From positions 124,001-188,000 of the forward strand of contig LLEY01000004.1 of the NCBI GenBank assembly GCA_001414485.1: a stretch of 64,000 nucleotides of DNA, read 5' to 3'. The position numbers were made by a program, and so were the translations under genes. Position 1 is the first letter of the stretch; each line of letters opens with the position of its first letter. The DNA comes from Calycina herbarum (Eukaryota; Ascomycota; Leotiomycetes; Helotiales; Pezizellaceae). The notes under the pieces were generated by a model, which searched no databases, was not told the DNA's origin, and worked only from the letters and a program-made list of their open reading frames with translations. Below, piece by piece: positions 1 to 11,671 of this stretch.

Positions 1-71
1 TACTTAGATCCTTATATAAGCCTAGATCCCTAGATCTCTTTAGATTCTCTAAGAGATCTAAGAGAATCTAT

Positions 72-233
72 TATATAACTTCTAATAGTTATCTAATAAT
101 AAAATCCTAAAACTCTTAAATACCTTTTATATTACTGATTTCCTTCTATATTACCTTCTAACCCTAGATATTATACCTTGTTCTATTAGAGCGCTGTCTA
201 AACTACTTACTACGTAACTATAATTCGTAATAT
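72..233. repeat. Dispersed repeat A, copy 1
   Basis: This segment is collinear with 63077-63239 near the other end of the window. Both share blocks such as ataacttctaatag, ctattagagcgct and cttactacgtaactataatt. Differences are mostly transitions, as expected after independent RIP. Its identity as an element is unknown. Confidence 0.75.
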
Positions 234-901
234 CCTTCTACGTTTATTATTACGAATTTAATATATATAAATAAAAAAGAAGAGATAAAGAGGGATATAA
301 TACTACTTCCGCTAGTATATATAAGTAGAGGATATAGTATATCTTTAAATATATACTTTAATTCCCTAGTAGTTATAAGAGATAACTTAAGAGTTAATAC
401 TATTAAGAAGCCTACTCTTCTACGCTCTCTTCTACTACTTATAACGCTATCTAAGTAATCTATAGCTCTCTTCTATCGTCTCTCGAGTACTATAGAGTAT
501 AATAAGTATAAGCTAAAGTCTATAACATATTTATAGTATAAGTTTATAGTATAGTATTAGTATATATATAAACCTATATACTTTAGCTTTAGAGTATATA
601 AATATACTATATAAAGAGCTTAAGAGGAATCTCTAACCTTTAAGTAATTCTATAATTTAACTATAGTAGAATTAGTATATCTAACTATTACTCTTAGTAT
701 ATAGAAGAGCTTATATATAAATATTAGTACTTTTAAGAAAGTATATAAGAAGGATAGAATTAACTAGGCGTTCTTATCTAGCTATATAAGAGAGCCTTCT
801 TATACTCTAAGCGAGTCTTCTAAAAAGAGCTAAAAGGCTCGAAAGAGCACCTAGGTACTAGTAAGTAAGTAGATTACTATAGAAAGCAGTAAAAGTAGAA
901 G

Positions 902-1014
902 TAAGATTAAGAAGATTAAGAAGGTTAAGATAGTTAAGAAGGTTAAGAAGGTTAAGAAGGTTAAGAAGATTAAGAAGGTTAAGAAGGTTAAGAAGGTTAA
1001 GAAGGTTAAGAAGA
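902..1014 (+). repeat. 9-bp lysine-rich minisatellite
   Basis: About a dozen tandem copies of a 9-bp unit (aagaaggtt, with variants aagaagatt and aagatagtt). Read on the plus strand in frame it gives Lys-Lys-Val/Ile repeats, so it is probably the tail of a decayed transposon protein. No intact reading frame surrounds it. Confidence 0.75.
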
Positions 1015-2030
1015 GTAAGAATCTTATAGATATAATATAGAAAGCTTATAATAGAGAGAAGTAAGAGAGAAAATATAGGAAATTTTAATAATTATAATTA
1101 ATTTTTTAATATATAAGAGCGATTCTTTATAGTATTATTTATACCTATAAAGAAGAAACTAGCTTATTTAAATAAATAATAGTTTTATTATAATTTTTTA
1201 AGATTTCTAACTATTAGAACGTCTAGTAAGAGTATAGTAGTTTAATACTTAAAATTTACTAAAAGAGTTTAATACCTCTCGATTAGATATAGTACGCGTA
1301 GAGCTATATCCTAATTAGGCTTAGCGCTTATAGAGCTTTATCGCTATATATAAAAAACTAGTAAATTAATAATAACGTTCGATATCGACGAGTATATACT
1401 AAAATAAGCTTTAATAGATATATACTAAAAATAAGCTTTAATAGACGTTTTAAGAGTATAGTTTAAAGAGAGATACTTTTGTTAACTATATATTATTTAC
1501 TTTATTATCTAGTTCTTCTTTATACTAATTTTATAAGAGTAAAACAATTATACTTACTTTCCTATCTTATATCTTAAAAAACCTATATTTAATATCGAAT
1601 ATTAGTATAAGATAGTAGATATAGATATAGAGAGTATTAGAGAGCGCTCTACTATCGTCTTAGGTGTTAGAGATACTATATTCTATAGCTTTCTTAAATA
1701 AACGACCTCTTACTTCGATTATATATATAAGCTTCTTAGAGACGATATTAGAGTACTTATATACCTTCTACTCTCCTAGGATTAATACGACGATAGCTTT
1801 AATAAGAATAGTAACCTTTAATATAGTTAAGTTTAATAGAGAGTATATCTATAGAACGAATATCTATAGAAGAAGAAGTAGCTTAAGATAAGATAGTTTA
1901 TATATAATCCTTTAATTTAAATATAATAATAGTAATCTTTAGAATAGTTATAAGAGATATAAATATTTATAGAATAAGAAGTATATAAGATAAGAAGTAG
2001 CTTAAGATAAGGCGGTTTAAGTATAATATA

Positions 2031-3881
2031 GTTTATTACCAAGTAGCGTATATTACTAAGTAGCGTACTTTCTCTCTACTCTACTACTTTAATATCAGAT
2101 TAATTAACTATAATAAATAATATTAATTAAAACTACTTAGAATCTAATAAACTAGATATATCTATAACCTCTTAACAAGTTCGTATATTATAACTAGTCT
2201 TTCTATAAGTGCTATACCGTCGTCTAGAGGTTTACCTCTTATTTTACCTATCTCTCTTAGAACGCTTGTCGCGTCGAGCCTGTTCCTCTGTCTTCTTTTA
2301 AGCTAATACGTCTTATATATCCTCTATAGTAAGTATACCTCCTTAACAGACCTGAGTCTTTTTAGCTCTATAGCGCTTACTAAGTACTTTATTTGCTTTA
2401 TAAAAAGTATAGACTTTAGCTAATAATAAAGTTATCTTATAAGCTAATAGCTCTATACTCTTTACTAATATAGCTATAGTCTCGAAAATAGAGGTTAGTA
2501 AGCTTCTTTAATAGCGTGAAATACGATTCTTAACTAAAGTTGTTTACGAAAGAGCGTTAGTTAGGTTATAAGAGGTCTATAAGACCTAAGAGTTAGCGGC
2601 CGCAGAGAGAGGTCTAGTAGGTATAGGAGTTCGTAATCGGATATTAAGCTTTGATATTATAGTCTAGGGATTAAAAAGTACTAAGCTAGCTCTATAGAAT
2701 CTAGCTTACACGTTTTAAGTTATTATTAATTACTTATAAGCTGTATAAAAGGCTAAAAAGAACTCGACCTTAGTAATATAGTTGATATAAGCTTTAATAA
2801 AGGTCTTAATTTAACGCTTCTATATACGTTTAAGAATACTAAAATATCTAACGTCGAGTAGCTAGGTTAAATAAGAGGAATAAGAAGGTAGACAAAGAGT
2901 AATAATATTATTAGCTTTATAATACTCTTGAAATACAGCTGATTTATAACTCTTATATCTATTTAATACTAGTATTCGATATAGCTCTTTCGTATAACTA
3001 CGAGTATATTTATCGAAGTGTCGTAGCTATTCTAGGTCTATCTTATTATTAGTCTATCTATTACTTATAGGTTTAATAACCTAGTTATATAGAAGGCCGC
3101 CTTTAGTATACTAATTCGCGAGATAATTCTTCTCTTAAACTACTAAAAACAGAGGTACGTCTTAACTCTCGCTATTAATATAAGTAATTACTATAGTCTA
3201 TTCCCGATTACTAGGCTAAACTACCTTACCTCTGCTACGTCGATTAGCGCGAGTTATAACTATTACTAGGTAGATAATTCCTATTATAAACCCTGTCTTA
3301 TTAAAGTTATAAAAGTCGTAGTCTAAAACACTATATTTTACTCTTATATTCTCTATAAGTCGAAACCACGTACTAATAAGCTCTAGATCTTCGTATAAGA
3401 CTCTTTAAAAGTCGTAAACGCGATTAAAACACGTCTTTAATTCTAGTTAACGTTATATAAATCGATATACCTAGAGCTTACTGACGCGTTTTCTCTCCCG
3501 CGATTCGAGGATATAATTCGCTATATCTTCTATACTAGCTAGTTAAGAGGCAAATCCTCTTATATCTAGATCAAGTATATATCGAATAAGTGTCTCCTTC
3601 TCTAAGTCGTTTAATTTATAATAATTAGGTTTAGTTTTAAGGCGATAGGTTTAGCTAGCTATTCTATATTAAAGTATTATTTTAGAGACTTTGTAGATTT
3701 TTATAACAGAGCGACGACTAAGTTTTTTAGATATTTAAATAGCTTTAATAGCTAGGATAATTCGTACTTCTTAGGTTTAGATTTCTATAATTAGTTATTA
3801 AGAAAACGTGTATTAAAGTTAATAAGTAGTAAAGTAGAGGAAAGTACGTTACTCGGTAATATATACTACTCGGTAATAAAC
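2031..3881 (-). mobile_element. Fot1/pogo-type DNA transposon relic, copy 1
   Basis: A 1.85-kb element with terminal inverted repeats of about 45 bp. The left end begins gtttattaccaagtag; the right end is its reverse complement ending ggtaataaac. Both ends are flanked by TA (2029-2030 and 3882-3883), the target site of Tc1/mariner/pogo elements. The minus strand translates, through many RIP stops, to a Fot1-like DDE transposase: DFYNFNKTGFIIG (first catalytic Asp region), YRILVLNRYKSYKS (second Asp region, degenerate) and LCLPSYSSYL..LLDVRYFS. Size and layout fit Fot1/pogo. It is inactive. Confidence 0.88.
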
Positions 3882-3984
3882 TACGTTAATTCTTTAATTT
3901 AAATAATATATTCTATTTAATATTATAAAAGTGATTTTAAAAGTACCTCTTAGCTCTCTTTTTCACGCTCTCTTCTTTACTTAT

Positions 3985-4990
3985 ATAAAGTATTTACTCT
4001 TATAAAAAGCTTTTAAAGCTATTATAATCGAGAGAGATATATACCTATTTATAATATTAGTAGATAGAGGTCTTAAGGTCTTTAAAGCTCGATTCGATTA
4101 GATTAAATTAAGAATAATATAGTAGTAAGTACTCTACTATTACCTCTCTCTTCTTATATATCTCTACTATATATAAGCTTCGGTAGATAAAGTAATTATC
4201 TATTATAATTATATCTCGATTACTAAGCACTCTATTATACTATAGTAAGATATCTTCCTCTAACTACTTCTCGAATATCTTAGCTATAATCGCTTCCTAG
4301 AATAAGATAAGTAATAGCTATCTATCGAGCGTATATACTAGTAATACGCTCTAAACTCTCGATCGCTTTAACTATCTCTTAGAGCGCGCTCTTACTCTAA
4401 TTATCGCCTATCTATATCGTTGTACGCTAGTAGCCTTATTAGAGGTAGATTTATTAAGGAATATAAGTCTCTTTCTCTTCTACTTAGCTGATTTATCTCT
4501 TTATACTTATATTAATTAAAGATCCTACTAACTTATAAAGTAGTCTAACTTTTTATATAATATCTCTATACTCTTATATATCCTATAAATCTGCTACTTT
4601 AAGAGCCGAAGATCGAATACGTTATATATATAATCCGCTATCTTATCTACTATAAGCTTATTATCTCGTACTAGGAGTTCTTAAACGAATACCTCTACTA
4701 TAGTATTCTAGGCGGTTCTAAACCCTGGTTTAGCTTTATAGCGGGGATAAGAAGTAAGAGCTACTTCTACTAAGAGCTCTTGTTTAATATTATATACAGA
4801 TACGCTACTATATTTGAACTCTCTAGCTATCTCTGCGAAGTTAGTATTATTATACCTTACCTCGGCTTAAATCGCTATTTTAATCGTAGCGCGACGATCG
4901 AGATCAATTTAAGATACTATAGTAGAACTACATATATAGAAGGATTAGGATATATCTTTAAGGCCTTAATATTATATATATAGTAGTATT
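3985..4990 (-). mobile_element. Tc1/mariner-type (DDE_3) transposase relic
   Basis: On the minus strand, through RIP stops, an N-terminal helix-turn-helix-like stretch (ATIKIAI..EVRYNNTNFAEIAREF) is followed about 700 bp later by a sequence matching the DDE_3 signature: DNYFIYRS, then EYLLLYYS.FNLIESSF, the decayed form of the family pattern LPPYSPDFNPIE. This differs from the pogo-type transposase next to it. I could not define terminal repeats. No frame is open. Confidence 0.7.
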
Positions 4991-5050
4991 AATCGAATAA
5001 GTAGTTATTTAGCTAATTTTATATATAGCCTCCTAGACACGATTACGGTA

Positions 5051-5711
5051 CGTAAAACGCTCGGATTAAAAAAAAAGTAGGCAAATTCAAGCTTAAGTCG
5101 CAACTGACTGTATGTTTTATAACCTGAAATCTTTATAAAAAGAGCTTATTATTAAAAACTAATCAATTGTTCCATGGAAAGTTCTAATCTTCACATATGT
5201 CGTAAAGCGTATCTTAGGAGAGCCGTAAGTTAATAAAGTTATCAAAGCTTATATACGAATTTACGAAATATAGTCAACTGCTATACAAGCTTGAATTTTA
5301 AAAATATTTAATTGTTGTTCTCTACTATAATTCCTATGAGCATTGGTAAGACTAGCGTGTCTTTGTTAGTAGGGAGTAGGTATTATTCACCCCCCCCTTC
5401 TTCTTCCAATTCTTTCATAACCATAATAACAATAAAGGAAGTGCTAGGCTATTGAACTACAATAACAACGAACACAATAGGTTGTCTCTTTATCAGTCCG
5501 GGTTATTTGTTTTTCTCCATTCATGCCCCCAACCGACGAATCGTGAACAGAACAATAGAAGAACATAATAACATTTACTATTTACCTCAACCTTCTACTT
5601 TCTAAAATTTCCAAATCACAAAAAACAATTCGCATTATTGCACAGTTCTAATTCTCTTAGCACCAAAACTTCAAACACAAATCCAGCCTTCAAACCAACT
5701 CATCAGCTACT
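5051..5711. other. Intergenic; island edge and promoter region
   Basis: Composition returns to normal here. A run of nine C at about 5391 and a CA-rich leader (5580-5710) precede the small gene at 5712. No other feature is seen. Confidence 0.5.
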
Positions 5712-6170
5712 ATGTCCGTCGAACAATACACCCAAGGCCTCTCTCTCGCAGCTGCACCCGCAGTCCATGACCTCTTAACCTTCCCACGAGAAGCTCAGAG
5801 CGTCTGGTCAGAGGACGTCAGAGTACGCTACACCCAGTTCTGCAATGCAGTCAAAGGGGAAGGCAGTTGGGAGATGAACTGGACGAAGCAGCAATGGATA
5901 AATTCTCCTTCGGCGTTGAAACACCAGTTTTACGTCATTAGTACCACCGTGGATATGACTAGTTGGACGGAGGATGAGCAGAAGGCTTACTCACAGCTTT
6001 GTGAGCGCCTTCCTATTCCTCCTTTTGGCGATGAGGATTTGGAGCAGGCGAAGCGAGCTCGGGAGGAGAGAGAGCGTGCGGAGCGCGAACGGCGTAGAGG
6101 GAAGAGAGAGAGCTGGAGGAACGCGAGCGGGATGCCATGGTTCTTGCCTTGTTGGTACGCGTTTCTCTAG
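5712..6170 (+). CDS. Hypothetical protein, probably frame-broken at the 3' end
   Basis: A 152-aa frame beginning MSVEQYTQGLSLAAAPAVHD. Residues 1-105 look like a genuine globular Trp-rich segment (SVWSED, SWEMNWTKQQW). From about residue 108 the protein becomes a Glu/Arg-rich helix (EQAKRAREERERAERERRR). At about 6090-6110 the frame gives the implausible tail GKRESWRNASGMPWF, while the neighbouring plus frame continues the Glu/Arg pattern as ELEERERDAMVLALLVR to a stop at 6185-6187. That suggests a one-base slip in a purine-rich tract (mutation or assembly error). I do not recognise the family. The leader upstream is A-rich, as is common for fungal genes. Confidence 0.5.
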   Translation: MSVEQYTQGLSLAAAPAVHDLLTFPREAQSVWSEDVRVRYTQFCNAVKGEGSWEMNWTKQQWINSPSALKHQFYVISTTVDMTSWTEDEQKAYSQLCERLPIPPFGDEDLEQAKRAREERERAERERRRGKRESWRNASGMPWFLPCWYAFL

Positions 6171-6187
6171 GTGATAGCGTGGAGTAG

Positions 6188-8980
6188 TTCGCTTCTTATT
6201 CAAGAGCCAAACCCTTGGAGTCGCCCCGAAGTAGAGTGTTGAATCATGATACGAATGAATACTCACTCTTTTTCGAGGTATCATTATTGTGATACTATAC
6301 TTTTGTTAATTAAGCACTAACACTTCAATTAGTAAGCTTCTTAGGTTTTCTTGCTCGTTTTCGTGTCTCCCTTCTTAAATTTCTCACCCCGTTTCCAATT
6401 CATGCTCGTAAAACTAAAAACATAGCCTTCGTAATTCACTTTCTTCACGGCCAGTTACACTGCTTTTCTCTCCAAGCCTGGAACGAAGAAGCATATTTAA
6501 GACAAGTCAACAGCTATGTTGTTTTAGTTTTTCCACATAGTTTAAAATCAAAAGTGTCTTGTTGTGTGACCAGAACCCGATAACTTTTCTTCTGCTCAAA
6601 ACAATAGCCAAGTAACCATGGATAATCTATCAGGGACTGCCCGATATCCCAATACGTAGTGGGGTTTCTGTGGGAAGCATAGCTGCTGAAAGTCAAAAGA
6701 CTTTTCTCACATGTAATGCAAATTTAGAGGTGATAGAAAACCCTGCTTAATTACAGCAATGCCGAATAAGTACTAGAATTATATTTCAATCTTGGGGCTA
6801 TTCATGGGTAACCTGTTAGTGGCCACCTTTTTCGTTGAGCTTTTTATAAGTAACCCCGTAGATAGCTGTACTCTTTACTTTTTCCAATTCTCAACTAAGA
6901 ACGAGTGCTGTACTCATGGATACCATTTGCTAAAATGACCTTAAAATTATTGGCAGGCTATGTGAATATCGATAAGAGTTGAGAGATCTAGTAGTCTTTT
7001 CAAGTCTTTTTTTAGATTACCTACTAAAAACTTAACTCTGCTTCTGAAGACGTTTTGACGGTAGTTCGATTACCCTCCTTAGGCTTTGTAATCTTTCTGT
7101 TATCTCACGGAATACTTCGCATAAACAAGATGTATATCTCTTAGGGTTCTTTAAATAAATAGCAGCTACTAGAAGTAAAATCAGATATAGTTTTTTATTG
7201 AAATCAACAAGTCTACTCGTGGAGTTTCTGCCGTCTATATATATCGCATTACCGTGAATTCTGAGAAGGAATATCACTACCGAGTAATAATAGTTGGGTC
7301 TCGATGGAAACGTTGGGGTATAATATGAGAATTACGTATGTGCTCTCCAATTCTGGGAGGACCTGGAACCAAGTCACTTGATCACTTCTCAATTGCGTTC
7401 CGCCACCCAGCTCTCTCCGTAGCCCTTTTTGGATGGTAATCTCTTCAAAACTGTGAGTTTTGGTCAAGGAGATGTCCACTTTAAAGATCGCCCAATATCT
7501 TTGAACTGGTCTTCTTAAATTGTTGCGCTTATGCCCAACTATTTTATTATTTTAGGCGGTGATCATACCAAGACAGCCGGTAATACCGTGTAGAAGCTTG
7601 CTATCACGAGTCGTAGAAGAAATACCAGAAACACATCCAAGTTCGTCGACGGTGGGAAAAGGGGGAGAAGCGATGATGATTGAAATGGTCTCTGCAAAAT
7701 TTTCTATGAGAATCAAAGTTCATCCATCCCATTAAACCTGTTACGAACACCCATACGTTACATCCCTTCTCTTCAAAACTAGGATTCCTGGCTTCTGGGA
7801 ACAAGACTTTCCCGCCAGTTCAAATTCGAAGATTTGTCAACCTAATGAAGCGTCAAATGGTGATCAATGGATGCAAAGAAATCTCTGCATGGATTTATCG
7901 TGGGGTATATTCAATCCATTACCTAAACTTGCTCAACCACGCGAAGTGATGTCTACGAAGCTAAAGTGATGCGAGTTTCTTGCGCAGCATGGTGGCACAG
8001 TTTCTACAATACGTCACAAAAAATGCGCCTGAGAATTCGTAGACCCCCTTTCCATACCAAGTGTCGATCCTTTTAGAGGGCATGAAAGTTATGCGTTGCG
8101 AGTCACGAGTCAAAACAAAACAACGTCACGTGGAAAAGAGCCGAAAGGGGAAAACTAATGCTGAAAAGCTGCCTTGGGCTAGGCTTTCCGTTCTTAGTTC
8201 TAACTTTCGAAACACATCTTTCGTGGCCTCTTGCAGATGACTCGAGAAGCCGTAGAATTCTCCCCTGCATTTCTGTTGTTTTGTGTTTTTCCTCCGTGAT
8301 CGCACACGAACGGTTGTTTGATCGTCGCCAAGGGAGACCCCCTCGCTTAACCTTTTGTAATCCACTCGAGTCACCACTCAGCAGTGGCCACAATCTCCAT
8401 CTTCAAACGCGGAGAAGACTAGTAGCTAGTCAAAACGTTTGAGCTCATGAGGACTTTCAGGATTTTGAGTGCTAGAAATGGACGAGGAAGCTTTCGATTC
8501 TTACAGTTATTTGGGCATATTTGATTGAAAGCAGAGAGAAACTATGAAGACACCAAGTATTCACACTAGAAATCCTAACTCAGATTATAACAGCACAATT
8601 GTATTGCAGTTCTTACGTAGTATTCTGTATCTCTTCCTCGAGTTTAGCGAATTTGCGGGTAAATAATCCTTGAGGGTTAGCTATGTTGGGATCCACATGA
8701 AAGGGAATCCTTGTGTTATGCCTCAAAAAAGGTTTGACGCATTTAAGCCTTTCGATCTATCTCCACTTTGAAAATACCTTAAAATTCCCGGTTGGCTGGA
8801 GGATAATTTTGCATCCGACGTGGACAAGACTTGCGGGGGTTATATCCGCAGGGCTGAGTTGCGGCTTTGCGACGTTGCGTCCACGAACACGTTTTCTAAA
8901 GCATCGTCAGTGCGAAGCTCTCAAAATATTCAATGGGGTTGGTGAGCCGAATACCATGGTTGACTTTTGGCTGAGAGAGA
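6188..8980. other. Gene-poor intergenic stretch
   Basis: No coding region, RNA gene or transposon can be supported on either strand. Short open frames lack codon bias and family motifs. GC content is intermediate and the stretch is not RIP-saturated. Confidence 0.45.
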
Positions 8981-8985
8981 TGTTG

Positions 8986-8993
8986 TATAAAGG
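8986..8993 (+). promoter_or_regulatory. TATA box of the apple-domain gene
   Basis: TATAAAGG lies 190 bp upstream of the start codon at 9183 and is followed by a long CT-rich leader (about 9010-9180: tctcttcaccctcttcatca). This TATA plus pyrimidine-rich leader is typical of highly expressed fungal genes. Confidence 0.55.
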
Positions 8994-9182
8994 AAAGAAG
9001 AAATCCTACCAAAGTCTTTTCTCTTCACCCTCTTCATCATCACCACTTTCCTACTCATCTTTCTTCATCTTTCTTCATCTTTTCCTATCTGTCTCATTTC
9101 CTAAGTCTTTCAGTACTTCCTCAGCGTCATCGTCATTTCGAATTCTTTCTCCTCAGTCCAACAAATCATAAACATATTCAAA

Positions 9183-9917
9183 ATGCAGTCATTCGCCGCT
9201 ATCATCGCCGTTTCCGCCATTGTCGCTGGTGTTTCCGCCTCGCCAATTCTAGCTCGTGACACTTGCGGTAGTGCACCCACTTCCAGCGGTAGCCAATCTG
9301 TTCTTTCTCAACCAACGGGAATTACCACTGCGCAAACATGCCTCACTCAGTGTGAGGCTAACACTTCTTGTCTCTCATTCGTCTTCGGATTGGTCGACAA
9401 CGAGGTGAAGTGCATGCTCTATGCCGTTGCCGCTTCTTCGGTACCAACACAATCAAGCACCAACCTCGTTGCTTATGACAAAACCTGCTCTTCAGTCCCA
9501 GCCGTCGTTCCTACCACTTCCAACCCCACTGGAGCAGCAACTTCATCGTCAGGTAGCGCTAGCACTGGTTCGAACACTGGCTCTACTTCCGGTTCCAACA
9601 CGGGTTCCAACACGGGTTCCAACACTGGCTCTAATACCGGAACCCCCTCCAACACCGGAGCAGCTCAAAACCACCGTCGAGATACCTGTGGAAACACCCC
9701 AGCTGCCCAATCCGGCAACGCCAACCCCATCGCAACTCAAACCAACATAAACTCTGCCACTGACTGCAAGACACAATGTCAAGCTAACTCCAGCTGCAAG
9801 TCCTTTGAGTTCACCTCCGCCAAGGAGTGCAAGCTGTTCAACGTCGCTGCCTCAGCTGTTCCAGCACCAACCAACGGACGGTCCTCTGCTGTTTACGATG
9901 TTGGATGCTCCGTCTAA
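9183..9917 (+). CDS. Secreted protein with two apple/PAN-like cysteine modules
   Basis: 244 aa, intronless. Residues 1-20 form a signal peptide (cleavage likely near SAS/PIL). Two homologous modules follow, each starting RDTCG and each with six cysteines: C28, C53, C57, C63, C77, C102 and C169, C195, C199, C205, C216, C242. Both share the core C-x3-QC-x-AN-x-SC-x-SF, as in fungal apple/PAN-like proteins. They are joined by a Ser/Thr/Gly/Asn linker (110-160) with tandem GSNT repeats, likely O-glycosylated. HRR before the second RDTCG (164-166) is a candidate Kex2 site, so the precursor may be split into two similar products. A cell-wall or extracellular role is inferred; the ligand is unknown. 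A TATA box and CT-rich leader precede it. Confidence 0.8.
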   Translation: MQSFAAIIAVSAIVAGVSASPILARDTCGSAPTSSGSQSVLSQPTGITTAQTCLTQCEANTSCLSFVFGLVDNEVKCMLYAVAASSVPTQSSTNLVAYDKTCSSVPAVVPTTSNPTGAATSSSGSASTGSNTGSTSGSNTGSNTGSNTGSNTGTPSNTGAAQNHRRDTCGNTPAAQSGNANPIATQTNINSATDCKTQCQANSSCKSFEFTSAKECKLFNVAASAVPAPTNGRSSAVYDVGCSV

Positions 9918-10430
9918 ATCAACATTTCGACACGGAAATATGGGACTCATTTACTTGAATCTCTCATGTTTCTACTTCTCGGATTGTCGGTACAATCTTA
10001 GGCTTTGGCCTCTCATGTCTCTCTTTTTGTCTGCATAGCATAGCATGATTTTTGTTTTTTTGGTTGGAAAAATATGGATGGATGGTTTTGCGGTCGCTGT
10101 TTGGATTTAAGCTTTTCCCTTGTCTCATCTCCTTGGTTCGTTCATTGCATTAGGTGGTGTTTATGACCTTGTTGGGTCTCTGTCAGTCGTTACGAATTAT
10201 GATGAGGCGGTACGAGACTTGAATACATATTATTTTCTCACTATAAATCTTTATTTTGCTTTCCTGTGACTTGTCTTTTTCCCCCCTTCAGAATTATCGC
10301 TTCCCACCATTTTTTCTTGGGCGTGAAAAGGCGTGAGCAATGATGTGTGGTTATCTAATAGACAGAGGCCTTTCGGCATATGGTTGATTCTGGTGAAATC
10401 TCAAGTAAAGGTGTAGCATGGGGACTCGCT
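9918..10430. other. 3' region of the apple-domain gene and spacer
   Basis: T-rich sequence follows the stop codon and includes the likely 3' untranslated region. No further gene is seen before the MITE. Confidence 0.45.
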
Positions 10431-10623
10431 GTGGACAAAAAAAGCGGCAGTATTCGTACCTGCCTACATAACTCGTTGTTCCAATTATCTAGGGTAGATA
10501 TTTCGAACAATTTAGAACATAACCTAAAGTTTTAGAACAATCAAACTAAATTGTTTTAAAATGTTAGAACAAGCAAGATAAGCAGGTACGAACCTACCAT
10601 TTACAGCCGCTTTCTCTGTCCAC
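10431..10623 (-). mobile_element. MITE, copy 1 (193 bp)
   Basis: A non-coding element bounded by inverted repeats: gtggacaaaaaaagcggcag on the left and cagccgctttctctgtccac on the right. Its reverse complement matches the 216-bp element at 48993-49208 nearly end to end, including the internal blocks aaaacaatttag and acaacgag. Size, terminal repeats and absence of coding potential define a MITE. The mobilising transposase is not in the window. Confidence 0.85.
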
Positions 10624-11671
10624 CGGGAGGGGGTAGAGTTACCGACCCTGACCATAACCCTGTACACTAGTACTTCTGAAATCATGTGACAGCGCCTCAA
10701 TTTTTGAAGATGTATTTTTTGGGGTTGAATCTTATAAATATTTTACAACTTCAACCCAAGATGGATTTTATAGTAAACTCCCCAGAACCCAGATATCAAT
10801 ATTTAGGGGTATAAATTCAAACAAAACTATTCCTAGAAGGACTTGCTGTGTGATCTTAAACACTCTTGTCTGATAATGTCCTCATACGGACTTCGTCGCA
10901 CGTCGCAAATTTGAGTAAGTCTAATACTTAAATTCCCTTGAACATATAAAATACCTTAGAAAGGTCTATCTTCGCTAGGTTTTACTTGGAGGTATGTACT
11001 TTTGAACTCTATGCCAGAGAAGTTGGTTCAGTCTTTCTGAGTTGGTGCATGAAATTCTACAAATCATATTCCCTAACTTAAAAATGAGTTTGGATAGAAG
11101 ACGGGAATAAAACGACTAGAAGTTAGAACCTTTTCAAAAGAACATCGACTATGAATCATCCAAACTTGAGTGAGAGAACCCAAGCTTAGGATAAGCCGAA
11201 AGGAAATGCCATTGTTTACCCTAATGGCGCAAGGTGGGGGGTTTTCTTAATAGGTTCTCTAAATACTAAATAGTTTTAGTAGTGGTCTGTCGAGAGATAA
11301 TTTACTGTCGTTTTCTGGAAGTGAGAAAGATTTGTTCTTTCTCAACCCCCCGAGAGTACTTGTCAGGCTACAGAATCCTGGAGCTTTACCATACTCTTGG
11401 AGAAAAATAAAACTTAGATATCGATATTCTCTTCTTTAGACAGAAAGAAATAGACTCACCTCTAGTTCTAATTACGCTGAGAAGTCGAGGTCTCCAAGGT
11501 TCGCTTCTAAGATTTCTTTCTACTTTGTTTTTTATGTCTTCTTCCGACATGTTGCTTCTTCCTTTTCCAGTTTTCTAGGTTCTAAATCCCTCAATTTTTG
11601 GTTTCAGAAAGTTCTTCCAAAAACCCTAAGATATCTCTTTACTTCACTGAAATCTCCTGGTACGGCATCTA
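10624..11671. other. Intergenic, no gene seen
   Basis: AT-rich non-coding sequence with no supported reading frame and no family motif on either strand. Confidence 0.4.

Larger units (their letters stand above)
1..5050. repeat. RIP-saturated AT-rich island (left)
   Basis: The stretch is strongly AT-rich. CpA and its complement TpG are almost absent while CpG and TpA remain, which is the footprint of repeat-induced point mutation (C to T at CpA). Every reading frame is broken by TAG/TAA. It contains the transposon relics listed separately. Between 236 and 2028 I recognise no protein apart from a lysine-rich tandem repeat at 902-1014. Composition becomes normal over roughly 5040-5100. Confidence 0.85.

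Noticed and set aside
1664..1891. 75-aa open frame in the left island
   Set aside because: RIP removes and creates codons at random here; the frame has no family motif and its composition is just that of the AT-rich DNA.
4780..4983. 67-aa plus-strand open frame
   Set aside because: It lies antisense to the Tc1-type transposase relic and shows no motif.
8713..9171. 152-aa open frame just upstream of the apple-domain gene
   Set aside because: It covers the TATA box and CT-rich leader; the Ser/Pro-rich end is a translation of the pyrimidine tract.
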